Part shown: one piece after another, positions 1-6,903 of the stretch
Numbering within the stretch: the first letter of the stretch is position 1
How the letters are laid out: each line of letters starts with the position of its first letter
Assembly: GCA_946186535.1 (NCBI GenBank)
Contig: CAMHNT010000076.1
Location: 1 to 9,572 of the forward strand
Origin: an uncultured Clostridia bacterium
GTDB taxonomy: Bacteria > Bacillota > Clostridia > Oscillospirales > Acutalibacteraceae
DNA: 9,572 nucleotides
Direction: 5' to 3'
Notes under the pieces: generated by a model
Databases searched by the model: none
Told to the model about the DNA's origin: nothing
What the model saw: the letters and a program-made list of their open reading frames with translations, nothing else
Made by a program: the position numbers and the translations under genes

Positions 1-97
1 CAAGGGCACTTCCTTCGGGGCGCCTTTTGAAAAAAGTGCGTCAAAAACTTTAATAGTCCTCTTTCAAAGTTTTTGCAATTTTAAAAATTGATCATTT
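1..97 (-). repeat. Structured intergenic repeat, copy B (cut by window edge)
   Basis: Read on the minus strand from 97 to 1, this segment matches the plus-strand segment 6904-7031. Shared blocks occur in the same order: AAATGATCAA, TAAAATT, AAAAA(C/G)TTT, AAAGAGRACTAT, then GCGCC, a short hairpin with loop GAA, and AAGTGCCCTTG. It contains a perfect 10-bp inverted repeat (42-51 with 66-75, 14-base loop), a CC-TTCG-GG hairpin (12-19) and a GCACTT/AAGTGC pair (6-11 with 34-39). It is about 30 bases shorter than copy A because the middle differs. It starts about 50 bases past the ispG stop, and its far end runs out of the window. The homology is seen directly; any function is unknown. Confidence 0.75.
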
Positions 98-145
98 ATA
101 GATGTTAATAAAATCTTAACTAATTAAAAAACTGCTGGAACAGCG

Positions 146-1189
146 TCACATTTTCTCGATTTCTTCCATCAGAGTATCGATGAGCTTCTCCTCGGGAACC
201 TTTTTGAAAACTTCGCCCTTCTTGAAAATAAGCCCCACTCCGTCGCCGCCTGCAATTCCGATATCCGCTTCTCTCGCTTCTCCCGGACCGTTTACCACGC
301 AGCCCATAACGGCTACGGTGATGTTCTTATCGCAGTCTTTCAGTCTTTCCTGTGCTTCGTTGGCAATACCGATAAGATCGATACGTGTTCTTCCGCAGGT
401 AGGACACGATATAAATTTCACTCCGCTCTTATCTATGTCAATAGCTTTCAGAATATCCTTCGCCGCATAAACCTCTTTAACGGGACTGTCGGTGAGAGAT
501 ACTCTAATCGTATCTCCGATCCCCTTCAGAAGCAATGAACCTATTCCTGCGGCGGACTTAATGAGTCCCATTCTTTCCGTTCCTGCTTCGGTAACGCCGA
601 GATGAAGCGGATAGTCACATTTCAGGTCGGCAATCTCATAGGCTCTTACCATTGTCGAAACGGTAGAAGATTTCATCGAAAGGACTATATTGTGAAAATC
701 GAACTTTTCAAGAAGCGAAGCGTGATAGAGTGCGCTTTCGCACAGAGCCTCGGCTGTCGGAGAGCCGTATTTTGCAAGAATATGCTTTTCAAGAGAACCG
801 GAATTGACTCCGATTCTTATCGGGATATTCCTCGAATTGCAAGCCTTTACAACAGCATGAACCCTGTCGTCGCTTCCGATGTTTCCGGGATTTATGCGAA
901 CCTTGTCGATTCCTGCTGCAACGGCTTCGATCGCAAGCCGATAATCAAAATGGATATCGGCGACTATCGGTACGCTTACTTCTTTTTTTATTGCATCTAT
1001 AAGGCGCACCGCGTCCATATTCGGAATAGCGGCACGTATAATCTGACAGCCTGCGGCTTCCAATTCACGTGCCTGTTTAACGCTGCCTTCAATATCGGTG
1101 GAAGGTATGTTGAGCATAGACTGGACCGTTATCGGAGCTCCGCCTCCTATCTCAACATTTCCTGCTTTTACTGTAATTTTACTGCTCAT
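146..1189 (-). CDS. ispG: 4-hydroxy-3-methylbut-2-en-1-yl diphosphate synthase (IspG/GcpE)
   Basis: This cytosolic 4Fe-4S enzyme carries out the reductive ring opening of MEcPP to HMBPP, the penultimate step of the MEP isoprenoid pathway. The protein has 347 residues, the normal size for the short bacterial form. An N-terminal TIM-barrel part (opening with APITVQSM near residue 19) is followed by the C-terminal cluster domain. Cluster ligands are visible as SCPTCGRTR (C262, C265), MGCVVNGPGE (C297) and E304, at the spacing seen in E. coli IspG. The frame extends 7 codons upstream to a TTG. The ATG at 1189 is preferred because AGAGG lies 7 bases before it and the protein then begins at a normal place. 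The gene starts 10 bases after the rseP stop, so the two are probably translationally coupled. It is the last operon gene inside the window; no strong terminator follows it. Confidence 0.97.
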   Translation of the reverse strand: MSSKITVKAGNVEIGGGAPITVQSMLNIPSTDIEGSVKQARELEAAGCQIIRAAIPNMDAVRLIDAIKKEVSVPIVADIHFDYRLAIEAVAAGIDKVRINPGNIGSDDRVHAVVKACNSRNIPIRIGVNSGSLEKHILAKYGSPTAEALCESALYHASLLEKFDFHNIVLSMKSSTVSTMVRAYEIADLKCDYPLHLGVTEAGTERMGLIKSAAGIGSLLLKGIGDTIRVSLTDSPVKEVYAAKDILKAIDIDKSGVKFISCPTCGRTRIDLIGIANEAQERLKDCDKNITVAVMGCVVNGPGEAREADIGIAGGDGVGLIFKKGEVFKKVPEEKLIDTLMEEIEKM

Positions 1190-1196
1190 ACTATTA

Positions 1197-1201
1197 CCTC
1201 T
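1197..1201 (-). promoter_or_regulatory. Shine-Dalgarno site of ispG
   Basis: On the minus strand AGAGG overlaps the TAG stop of rseP and lies 7 bases before ATG 1189. It decides the ispG start in favour of that ATG over the in-frame TTG at 1210, which has no such site and would overlap rseP. Confidence 0.75.
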
Positions 1202-2567
1202 ATCCGCCAATTCCCGAGCCTGTTACGAGTCTTACTATATCGTTGAATGTAACCACAACAATAAATCCAAGCAGAATCAGGAATCCTGCCGCATGAATCC
1301 AGGCCTCGTATTTTGCCGGCACAGGACGTCTTGCGATAACCTCGATAAGCATGAAGAAAAATCTTCCGCCGTCAAGAGCCGGAAGCGGCAAAAGGTTCAC
1401 GATACCGAGATTCACCGTGATAATCATCATCATATAAAGAATATTGTTAACCGCATCGAGGAAGCTTGTTTCAAGCCCCATCTGAGCCGCCTGAGTAACA
1501 ACGGACGCAGCGCCAACGGGACCGGAAATATCGTTCATTCCATAAGTTCCTGTCACAAGTCCGAACAGACTCTTCCAGATCATTCTTACAACCGAAACGG
1601 TGCTCTTGAAAGATTCGCCGATCAATGAACCGAATGTCTTGTCGATAGCCGTAACGGAAAAATCAAGCGCAACCGTAGGCTCGTTGTTATCTCCGAGATA
1701 TGTGTAAAAATCCACGTTTTCAAGCGCAACCGTTTCACCGTTTCTGAGAACCGTAACGTCTGTTCTGAAACGTTTGCGTTCAGCCATAAACTCACGCTCT
1801 TCTGGTTCATAGTCCGTTTTTGAAAGCTCGTTCACCGTCGCAAGAGTCTCATCGGTTATAGCATCCGCTTGTTCTTTTGTCGCAGCGGAATTGAGCTTTT
1901 CGATTCCGCTGTTGAACGCTTCGGAGATTGCTGTCAGCTCATTTTCAGTGTAATCCTCCGCCTTCAAAGACGAATACTGACGAACAAGAGTATAGCCGCA
2001 GTCCTCCTTGTAAACGGAAAAATCGTTACCGTCAACGATCTGAAGCGGAAGCATCGCAACCGCAAACGAAATGTCCCTTGAGCATGTGATTTTATAGCCA
2101 CCTATATCAAGAAGCTCATCACCTGCTTCAAGTCCGGATTTTGATGTAAAAGCCGCCTGAGCAAAGCTTGAAATTGTTGTCGAAGAAAAATAAGGAGACT
2201 GACCCATCAGAATAGTCATCATAATAAGTCCGATGACGATATTGTTGAACGCACCTGCGAGAACAATGATCATTCTCTGCCAGACAGGCTTGTTGCCAAA
2301 AGCTCTTTCGCTGTCGCTTTCGGTATCTTCACCCTCCATGGCGCAGAATCCGCCTATAGGAAAAAGGCGCAGACTGTAGAGAGTTTCGCCTTTTTTAAAT
2401 TTTATAATTTTGGGGCCCATACCGAGAGCGAACTCATTGACCTGTACTCCGCATTTTTTCGCAGTAATAAAATGTCCGAACTCATGGATAAAAATTATCA
2501 GCTCAAAAATCAGTACGCCAATGACTATCAAAGCTATAGTAGTAAGTATAAAATCAGATCCTTTCAA
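1200..2567 (-). CDS. rseP: RseP/RasP-type site-2 membrane metalloprotease with enlarged PDZ region
   Basis: This intramembrane zinc protease of the M50 family cleaves anti-sigma factors and leftover signal peptides within the membrane. The product is 455 residues from the TTG at 2567. Residues 9-27 are hydrophobic and run into the zinc motif HEFGH (28-32). The family sequence EFALGMGPKI follows, then a second membrane segment (about 98-122), a PDZ part (SGLEAGDELLDIGG near 144-157, DVTVLRNGE near 270-278), the second zinc motif NLLPLPALDGGR (391-402) and a last membrane segment (about 424-447). It is somewhat longer than B. subtilis RasP (about 420) because the PDZ region carries an insertion of roughly 95 residues (about 174-269). 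The start is uncertain: TTG 2567 has no Shine-Dalgarno, whereas AAAGGA inside its first codons points to an in-frame ATA at 2549. That start would put 21 residues before the zinc motif, as in relatives. Confidence 0.95.
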   Translation of the reverse strand: MKGSDFILTTIALIVIGVLIFELIIFIHEFGHFITAKKCGVQVNEFALGMGPKIIKFKKGETLYSLRLFPIGGFCAMEGEDTESDSERAFGNKPVWQRMIIVLAGAFNNIVIGLIMMTILMGQSPYFSSTTISSFAQAAFTSKSGLEAGDELLDIGGYKITCSRDISFAVAMLPLQIVDGNDFSVYKEDCGYTLVRQYSSLKAEDYTENELTAISEAFNSGIEKLNSAATKEQADAITDETLATVNELSKTDYEPEEREFMAERKRFRTDVTVLRNGETVALENVDFYTYLGDNNEPTVALDFSVTAIDKTFGSLIGESFKSTVSVVRMIWKSLFGLVTGTYGMNDISGPVGAASVVTQAAQMGLETSFLDAVNNILYMMMIITVNLGIVNLLPLPALDGGRFFFMLIEVIARRPVPAKYEAWIHAAGFLILLGFIVVVTFNDIVRLVTGSGIGG

Positions 2568-2575
2568 AATGAAAG
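2559..2575 (-). promoter_or_regulatory. Odd rseP start region: internal Shine-Dalgarno and small hairpin
   Basis: On the minus strand GAAAGGA (2565-2559) overlaps the G of the TTG at 2567 and continues through codons 2-3 of the longest frame. It therefore cannot serve that codon, but sits 9 bases before an in-frame ATA (2549-2547). The SD also forms the 3' arm of a perfect 6-bp inverted repeat, CTTTCA-TTT-TGAAAG (2575-2561), which could mask it. The upstream spacer to dxr (2568-2637) has no ATG or GTG in frame before a stop. Whether the hairpin matters is inference. Confidence 0.5.
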
Positions 2576-2637
2576 CTTGAATATCAAAAAAACACTGTGA
2601 TTAATTTCTGTAAAAGTATATGCAATTATTCATAGAA

Positions 2638-3792
2638 TTAAACGGAACTAACCGAACTCTTCACAAAATTCCTCGCTGCAATATCTGCGTCAAGAATATC
2701 CTGAAGCGAAGTTATTTCCTTAAGAGGAACAGCAGACATCGACTCAAAGATGAGATCACCTATATCGGTAAAAGAAATTTTTCTGTCGAGGAACAGTCTG
2801 ACTGCCTCTTCATTCGCACCGTTAACAAGAACAGGCGCCGTTTTTCCTGTTTCAATAGCTTTCCTGCACGCACGAAGACATTTGAATGTATCGTAATCCG
2901 GCTCAAAAAAAGTTAGAGACGAAAGCTTTGTCAGGTCAAGCTGCGGTACATCGCATTCGATCCTTTCCGGATATGTTAATGCATATTGGATAGGTATCTT
3001 CATATCGGGAACACCCATCTGAGCGATAACGGAATTATCCGTATATTCTATCATTGAATGAACAATGCTCTCACGATGAACGACGACATCTATTCTGTCT
3101 ACGGGAACATCAAAAAGCCATTTTGCTTCGATTATTTCAAGACCCTTGTTCATCATGCTCGCAGAGTCTATCGTTATCTTTGCGCCCATGCTCCAGTTCG
3201 GGTGCTTCAGAGCCTGCTCAACGGTAACGTTTTTAAGTTCCTCGGAGCTTCTTCCGAAGAACGGTCCGCCGGACGCCGTTAGTATAAGTCTTTTCAGAGC
3301 TTTCCTGTCGGGACAGCCCTGAAGGCACTGGAATATTGCGGAATGCTCGCTGTCAACCGGATATATTTTCACGCCGTTTTCCTCAGCGCTTTTCATCACG
3401 AGACTTCCGCCGGCAACGAGAGTTTCCTTGTTTGCAAGAGCAATATTCTTTTTTGCGGAAATAGCCGTAAGCGTAGGTTTTAATCCTATCATACCAACAA
3501 CGGCAGTCAGAACGGTGTCCGCTCCGTCTATTGCTGCGGCTTCACAAAGTCCGTCTAAGCCAAAAGAGACCTTCGTATCCGTATCCGAAATACGAAGCTT
3601 AAGTTCATTTGCCTTCTCTTCGGTTCCCATCACTGCAAGCGCAGGCCTGAACTTTCTCACCTGTTCCTCAAGAAGGTCTATGTTGCTGTTAGCTGTGAGT
3701 GCAGATACTTTTATGTTCAGAAGCTCGCAGACTCTCAGGGTCTGGGTACCTATCGAGCCTGTCGAACCCAAAATCGAAATATTTTCAGTCAT
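2638..3792 (-). CDS. dxr: 1-deoxy-D-xylulose 5-phosphate reductoisomerase
   Basis: This cytosolic enzyme converts DXP to MEP with NADPH, the first committed step of the MEP pathway and the target of fosmidomycin. The protein has 384 residues, a usual length. The NADPH-binding GSTGSIG is at 9-15 and LANKETLVAGG at about 119-129. Metal ligands are D147 and E149 (VDSEHSAIF) and E219 (NKGLE), matching D150, E152 and E231 of E. coli. The flexible loop HPNWSMG is at 197-203, followed by a C-terminal NGANEEAV segment. The frame extends to a GTG at 3801 that overlaps the cdsA stop as GTGA. ATG 3792 is chosen because AGGG stands 8 bases ahead of it and the protein then opens MTENISILGSTGSIG, close to relatives. 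The 70 bases to rseP form the largest spacer in the operon. Confidence 0.98.
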   Translation of the reverse strand: MTENISILGSTGSIGTQTLRVCELLNIKVSALTANSNIDLLEEQVRKFRPALAVMGTEEKANELKLRISDTDTKVSFGLDGLCEAAAIDGADTVLTAVVGMIGLKPTLTAISAKKNIALANKETLVAGGSLVMKSAEENGVKIYPVDSEHSAIFQCLQGCPDRKALKRLILTASGGPFFGRSSEELKNVTVEQALKHPNWSMGAKITIDSASMMNKGLEIIEAKWLFDVPVDRIDVVVHRESIVHSMIEYTDNSVIAQMGVPDMKIPIQYALTYPERIECDVPQLDLTKLSSLTFFEPDYDTFKCLRACRKAIETGKTAPVLVNGANEEAVRLFLDRKISFTDIGDLIFESMSAVPLKEITSLQDILDADIAARNFVKSSVSSV

Positions 3793-3797
3793 ACTAT

Positions 3798-3804
3798 TCA
3801 CCCT
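3798..3804 (-). promoter_or_regulatory. Shine-Dalgarno site of dxr
   Basis: AGGGTGA on the minus strand overlaps the cdsA stop codon; its AGGG core is 8 bases from ATG 3792. The alternative GTG start lies inside this site, which argues against that start. Confidence 0.65.
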
Positions 3805-4637
3805 GCTTTTTCAACAATGATCGGTAAATACATATTAAGTATCATAAGAATCGGAGCCGTAAAAATAACGCTGTCGAATCTGTCAAGCATTCCTCCGTGG
3901 CCCGGCATCAGAGAACCGTAATCTTTTACTCCGCAGCTTCTTTTTATTAAAGAAAAGCTCAGATCGCCGACGATCGAAACAACAGCTCCCAACAGAGAGA
4001 AAATAAGAAGATAAATATAGTTCACCGTTTCTCCGTTTTTGAAGAAGAACGCTTCAAAAATTATTCCCACAAGAAGAGAAAGAACCGTTCCGATTATAAA
4101 CCCCGAAACTGCGCCCTCAACCGTTTTCTTCGGGCTTATTTTCGGACAGAGTTTTTTCTTTCCGAAGCGGCTTCCTCCGAAATAAGCTCCTGCATCGGCA
4201 AGCCAAGGATTCGCCAATGCAACAACTACATAGAATATTCCCACGACAGAATGAGTCTGATCAAAAAGATATATTATTGTCCATATGCCTAATGTACACA
4301 GCGTTGTCATTGTCAGAGCATAAGCAAGATCCGGGAAAACAAGGTTTTCGTGATTGAATATCATACTCAGGAACAATGAAAGAATCAAAAGGAATACGAG
4401 TATGGGACATATCGCCGTGTATGAATATAACATCAGAAACAGAAATGCAAATCCCACGCACGGAATAATAATGGTAAACTTTTTGTTAAGTCCCTTTGCC
4501 GACAAGCCTTCAGTCAGACACATGCAGGCAATAACCGCAAGACACACATCAATAATGATTGGAAAAATCGAACCAAGCACCATTAATCCTACCGCAATGC
4601 TGATTCCGACAACAGCAGTTAAAATTCTTGTTTTCAT
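3798..4637 (-). CDS. cdsA: Phosphatidate cytidylyltransferase (CDP-diglyceride synthase)
   Basis: This integral membrane enzyme joins CTP and phosphatidic acid to CDP-diacylglycerol, the branch point for all anionic and zwitterionic phospholipids. The 279-residue product is nearly all hydrophobic helices, with several membrane segments spread from residue 5 to 272. The cytosolic conserved stretch WLADAGAYFGGSRFGKKK (about 145-162) and PKKTVEG are typical. The family signature spans S229-D255: S-x-x-KR, then KDYG, PGHGG and LDRFD. One position usually L, I or F is M244, a mild change. The gene starts 2 bases after the uppS stop, with a GGTGGTG inside the uppS end as likely ribosome site, and ends 5 bases before dxr. 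This spacing implies coupled translation. Confidence 0.97.
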   Translation of the reverse strand: MKTRILTAVVGISIAVGLMVLGSIFPIIIDVCLAVIACMCLTEGLSAKGLNKKFTIIIPCVGFAFLFLMLYSYTAICPILVFLLILSLFLSMIFNHENLVFPDLAYALTMTTLCTLGIWTIIYLFDQTHSVVGIFYVVVALANPWLADAGAYFGGSRFGKKKLCPKISPKKTVEGAVSGFIIGTVLSLLVGIIFEAFFFKNGETVNYIYLLIFSLLGAVVSIVGDLSFSLIKRSCGVKDYGSLMPGHGGMLDRFDSVIFTAPILMILNMYLPIIVEKAG

Positions 4638-4639
4638 AG

Positions 4640-5389
4640 CTATACACCACCAAACCTTCTGTTGCGTTTGGAATACTCAAGCAAAGCCTTATTCAAGTGC
4701 TCTTTTGTGTAATCGGGCCACAACACATCGTCAATATAATATTCCGCATAAGCAGACTGCCACAGGAGAAAATTAGACGTTCTGTATTCTCCGCTTGGCC
4801 GTATGATAAGATCGGGATCGGGCTGACCTGCGGTATAAAGACAGCTTGAGATGAGGCTTTCATCTATGCTGTCCGGAGAAAGCTCACCTTCGGCGACCTC
4901 CTGAGCCAACTTTCTGAACGCATTAACAAGCTCGGCGCGGCCGCCGTAATTCATCGCGAGATTCAGAATCATACCGTTTCTGTCAGCCGAAACCTCTTCG
5001 TTTTTTCTCATAAGCTCACGCAGATCTTCCGGGAACGCAGAGATGTCGCCCAAAAACTTTATTTTAACCGTATCGTCAAGAAAATCTCTGAGAGCTTCTT
5101 CGAGATACTGCTTAAAATACTTCATCAAAGCGTCAATCTCGGCTTTGGGTCTGCTCCAGTTTTCGGTTGAAAAAGCGTAGAGAGTCAGGTGTTTTATTCC
5201 TATATCACTGCAGTACCGGGTTATGGTGCGAAAGGTCGAAGCACCGGCTTTGTGTCCGGCGCTTCTCGGCAGACCGCGTTTTTTTGCCCATCTGCCGTTG
5301 CCGTCCATTATGATTCCGAGGTGCTCCGGAAGCTTTATTTTTGATATGTCAATATCGTTTGAGTTTGAATTGTTTGAAAAAATTCCCAT
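4640..5389 (-). CDS. uppS: Undecaprenyl diphosphate synthase (cis-prenyltransferase)
   Basis: This enzyme adds eight isopentenyl diphosphates in cis to farnesyl diphosphate, giving the C55 carrier used for peptidoglycan, teichoic acid and polysaccharide export. It acts at the inner face of the membrane. The 249-residue protein has the catalytic IMDGNGRWA with D29, FSTENW (73-78), and the diphosphate-binding block R197...R203-x-S205-N206-F207. It ends RNRRFGG, as is normal for the family. In the block, the position just after R197, commonly T in the relatives I recall, is P198. ATG 5389 has AAGGA 8 bases upstream and starts 18 bases after the frr stop. It consumes the C5 units made by Dxr and IspG from the same operon. 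Confidence 0.97.
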   Translation of the reverse strand: MGIFSNNSNSNDIDISKIKLPEHLGIIMDGNGRWAKKRGLPRSAGHKAGASTFRTITRYCSDIGIKHLTLYAFSTENWSRPKAEIDALMKYFKQYLEEALRDFLDDTVKIKFLGDISAFPEDLRELMRKNEEVSADRNGMILNLAMNYGGRAELVNAFRKLAQEVAEGELSPDSIDESLISSCLYTAGQPDPDLIIRPSGEYRTSNFLLWQSAYAEYYIDDVLWPDYTKEHLNKALLEYSKRNRRFGGV

Positions 5390-5407
5390 GTCTTCAGTCC
5401 TTTATAC

Positions 5408-5962
5408 TCAGATTGACATAACTTCCTTCTGTTTTGCATCGGAAAGAGAATCGATGCTCTTGATGTATTTGTCCGTAAGGTCCTGAACCTTCTTCTCAGC
5501 ATTTTTGAGATCGTCCTCCGTGATGTCGCCGTTCTTCTTGAGTTTCTTCAGATCGTCGATAGTATCACGGCGGATATTTCTGACATGAACCTTTTTAGCC
5601 TCAGCCATCTTTGCAATATCCTTAACGATTTCTTTACGTCTGTCCTCTGTGAGCGGCGGGAAAATAAGACGGATTGTCTTGCCGTCATTCTGAGGATTTA
5701 TTCCGATGTCCGAAGTCTGGATAGCACGCTCAATGCTCTTAAGAACAGTAGCGTCCCAAGGCTGGATAGTGAGAGTTCTCGCCTCAGTTACGGAAACGGC
5801 AGCCAAAGCGTTGATAGCTGTCGGAGCTCCGTAGTAATCAACCATAATTCTGTCAAGGATATTCGGGTTGGCACGGCCGGCTCTGATCTCCTTGTACTCT
5901 ACCTCAAGGTGGTCAACTCTCTTTATCATGCGTTCCTCGCATTTTTTCAATGTGTCTTTCAT
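5408..5962 (-). CDS. frr: Ribosome recycling factor
   Basis: With EF-G this factor splits the post-termination ribosome into subunits so that they can be reused. The product has the standard length of 184-185 residues. It has the two-domain plan: a three-helix bundle (about 1-30 and 106-184) interrupted by a beta domain (about 31-105). Conserved landmarks are RAGRANP (27-33), DGKTIRLIFPPLTEDRRKE (93-111) and VRNIRRD (127-133), which contact 23S rRNA in known structures. ATG 5962 has GGAGGA 8 bases ahead. An out-of-frame ATG begins only 1 base after that site and is too near to be used. It follows pyrH by 61 bases, which hold no clear terminator or promoter, so I read it as co-transcribed. Confidence 0.98.
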   Translation of the reverse strand: MKDTLKKCEERMIKRVDHLEVEYKEIRAGRANPNILDRIMVDYYGAPTAINALAAVSVTEARTLTIQPWDATVLKSIERAIQTSDIGINPQNDGKTIRLIFPPLTEDRRKEIVKDIAKMAEAKKVHVRNIRRDTIDDLKKLKKNGDITEDDLKNAEKKVQDLTDKYIKSIDSLSDAKQKEVMSI

Positions 5963-6023
5963 AAAGCATTTCCTCCGTAAATCTATTGTTGTATTTGGAA
6001 TATAATCTTCTTTATATTAATTA

Positions 6024-6731
6024 TCAGTTGGAAACAACGGTTCCGACATTTTCGCCGCATACAGCGGAAACGATATTGTCGGGATTGTCAAGGCTGAAAA
6101 CAAGAATCGGCAGATCGTTGTCCATACAAAGAGAAGCAGCTGTGCTGTCCATAACCTGAAGTCCCTTTGCAAGAACCTCCTGGAAAGTTATTCTGTCGAA
6201 CTTTACGGCATCCGGATTCTTGTGCGGATCGCTGTCGTAAACGCCGTCTACCATTGTAGCCTTCAGCATGATGTCGGCTTCGATTTCGGTAGCTCTGAGA
6301 GCCGCGCCCGTGTCGGTTGAGAAGAACGGATTTCCGGTTCCGCAGCCGAAAACAACGACTCTTCCCTTCTCCATGTGTCTGATTGCCTTGTTGCGGATAT
6401 AAGGCTCGGCAACCTGAGGCATTGAGATGGCAGTCTGTACTCTGGCGTTTACTCCGAGCTGTTCAAGCGTATCGGCAACTCCGAGAGCATTGATAACGGT
6501 CGCAAGCATCCCCATATGATCGGCTCTCGTTCTGTCCATGCTTCCGCTGCTTCTTCCTCTCCAGAAGTTTCCGCCGCCGACAACGATGGCAACCTGAACT
6601 CCCATCTCTGTGAGCTTTTTCACAGGCTCACAGTACTTAGCCACTACGTCAAAATCAATACCTGTTTTCTGTTCGCCTGCCAAAGCCTCGCCACTGAGTT
6701 TCAGCAGAACTCTTTTATATTTTGGTTCCAT
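6024..6731 (-). CDS. pyrH: UMP kinase
   Basis: This cytosolic hexameric kinase of the amino acid kinase fold makes UDP from UMP and ATP, feeding UTP, CTP and UDP-sugars for the wall. The product is 235 residues, the family's usual size. K11-LSG (11-14), the VVGGGNFWRG loop (50-59), R69-ADHMGM, GTGNPFFSTDT (131-141) and VDGVYDSDP (161-169) are all present. ATG 6731 is preceded by GGAGGA at a slightly long 10-base spacing. The gene is first in the operon, with its own promoter 45 bases upstream; tandem stops TGA-TAA end it. Bacterial PyrH enzymes are allosterically controlled by GTP and UTP, but nothing in the DNA speaks to that. Confidence 0.98.
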   Translation of the reverse strand: MEPKYKRVLLKLSGEALAGEQKTGIDFDVVAKYCEPVKKLTEMGVQVAIVVGGGNFWRGRSSGSMDRTRADHMGMLATVINALGVADTLEQLGVNARVQTAISMPQVAEPYIRNKAIRHMEKGRVVVFGCGTGNPFFSTDTGAALRATEIEADIMLKATMVDGVYDSDPHKNPDAVKFDRITFQEVLAKGLQVMDSTAASLCMDNDLPILVFSLDNPDNIVSAVCGENVGTVVSN

Positions 6732-6741
6732 TATAAATCTA

Positions 6742-6747
6742 TCCTCC
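6742..6747 (-). promoter_or_regulatory. Shine-Dalgarno site of pyrH
   Basis: GGAGGA on the minus strand, 10 bases before ATG 6731. It is a strong core at a slightly long distance and fixes the start of the first operon gene. Confidence 0.75.
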
Positions 6748-6775
6748 GATGGAAATAAATTTCAATATCACTTTT

Positions 6776-6804
6776 ATTTTACAATAAACTGTCCAATCTG
6801 TAAA
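6776..6804 (-). promoter_or_regulatory. Sigma-A-type promoter of the pyrH-ispG operon
   Basis: On the minus strand the -35 box TTTACA (6804-6799) and -10 box TAAAAT (6781-6776) each match the consensus at 5 of 6 positions, with a 17-base spacer. Transcription would begin near 6769, giving a leader of about 38 bases with the Shine-Dalgarno in its second half. There is no room for a riboswitch or attenuator in that leader. AT-only DNA immediately upstream could act as an UP element. Confidence 0.7.
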
Positions 6805-6812
6805 GTAAAATA

Positions 6813-6835
6813 TTAAATATTAATTTAATATTTAA
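6813..6835. repeat. AT-only 23-bp palindrome upstream of the operon promoter
   Basis: TTAAATATTAA (6813-6823), one central T, then its perfect complement TTAATATTTAA (6825-6835). It begins 9 bases upstream of the -35 box. It could be an operator half-site pair, an UP element, or chance in a region made almost only of A and T. Confidence 0.5.
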
Positions 6836-6885
6836 AAATACGATAAATTTTTTTATTTATAAACTATGGCTGAAACAGTACATTA

Positions 6886-6901
6886 AGTTTTTTAAAAAAC
6901 T
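6886..6901. repeat. Perfect 16-bp palindrome at the edge of repeat copy A
   Basis: AGTTTTTTAAAAAACT is a perfect palindrome ending 2 bases before repeat copy A begins. A partly similar AGTTTTTTAA lies on the same side of copy B (minus strand, about 135-126). It may therefore belong to the repeat unit or be AT-rich coincidence. Confidence 0.4.
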
Positions 6902-6903
6902 GA

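Noticed and set aside
98..145. A terminator directly after ispG
   Set aside because: Only a weak 5-bp AT stem (104-108 with 116-120) is present, with no GC core, so the transcript may continue past the window edge, perhaps into polC as in other Clostridia.
1190..1210. A TTG start adding 7 residues to IspG
   Set aside because: It would overlap rseP and has no Shine-Dalgarno, while ATG 1189 has AGAGG 7 bases ahead.
602..1246. A 214-codon open frame on the plus strand opposite ispG
   Set aside because: It lies fully antisense to a certain gene with intact Fe-S ligands, has no Shine-Dalgarno, and its translation looks like no protein family.
3793..3801. A GTG start for dxr overlapping the cdsA stop
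   Set aside because: The GTG lies within the Shine-Dalgarno of the following ATG, and that ATG gives the usual N-terminus.
6732..6775. A riboswitch or attenuator leader for the pyrH operon
   Set aside because: The predicted leader is only about 38 bases and has no stable stem.
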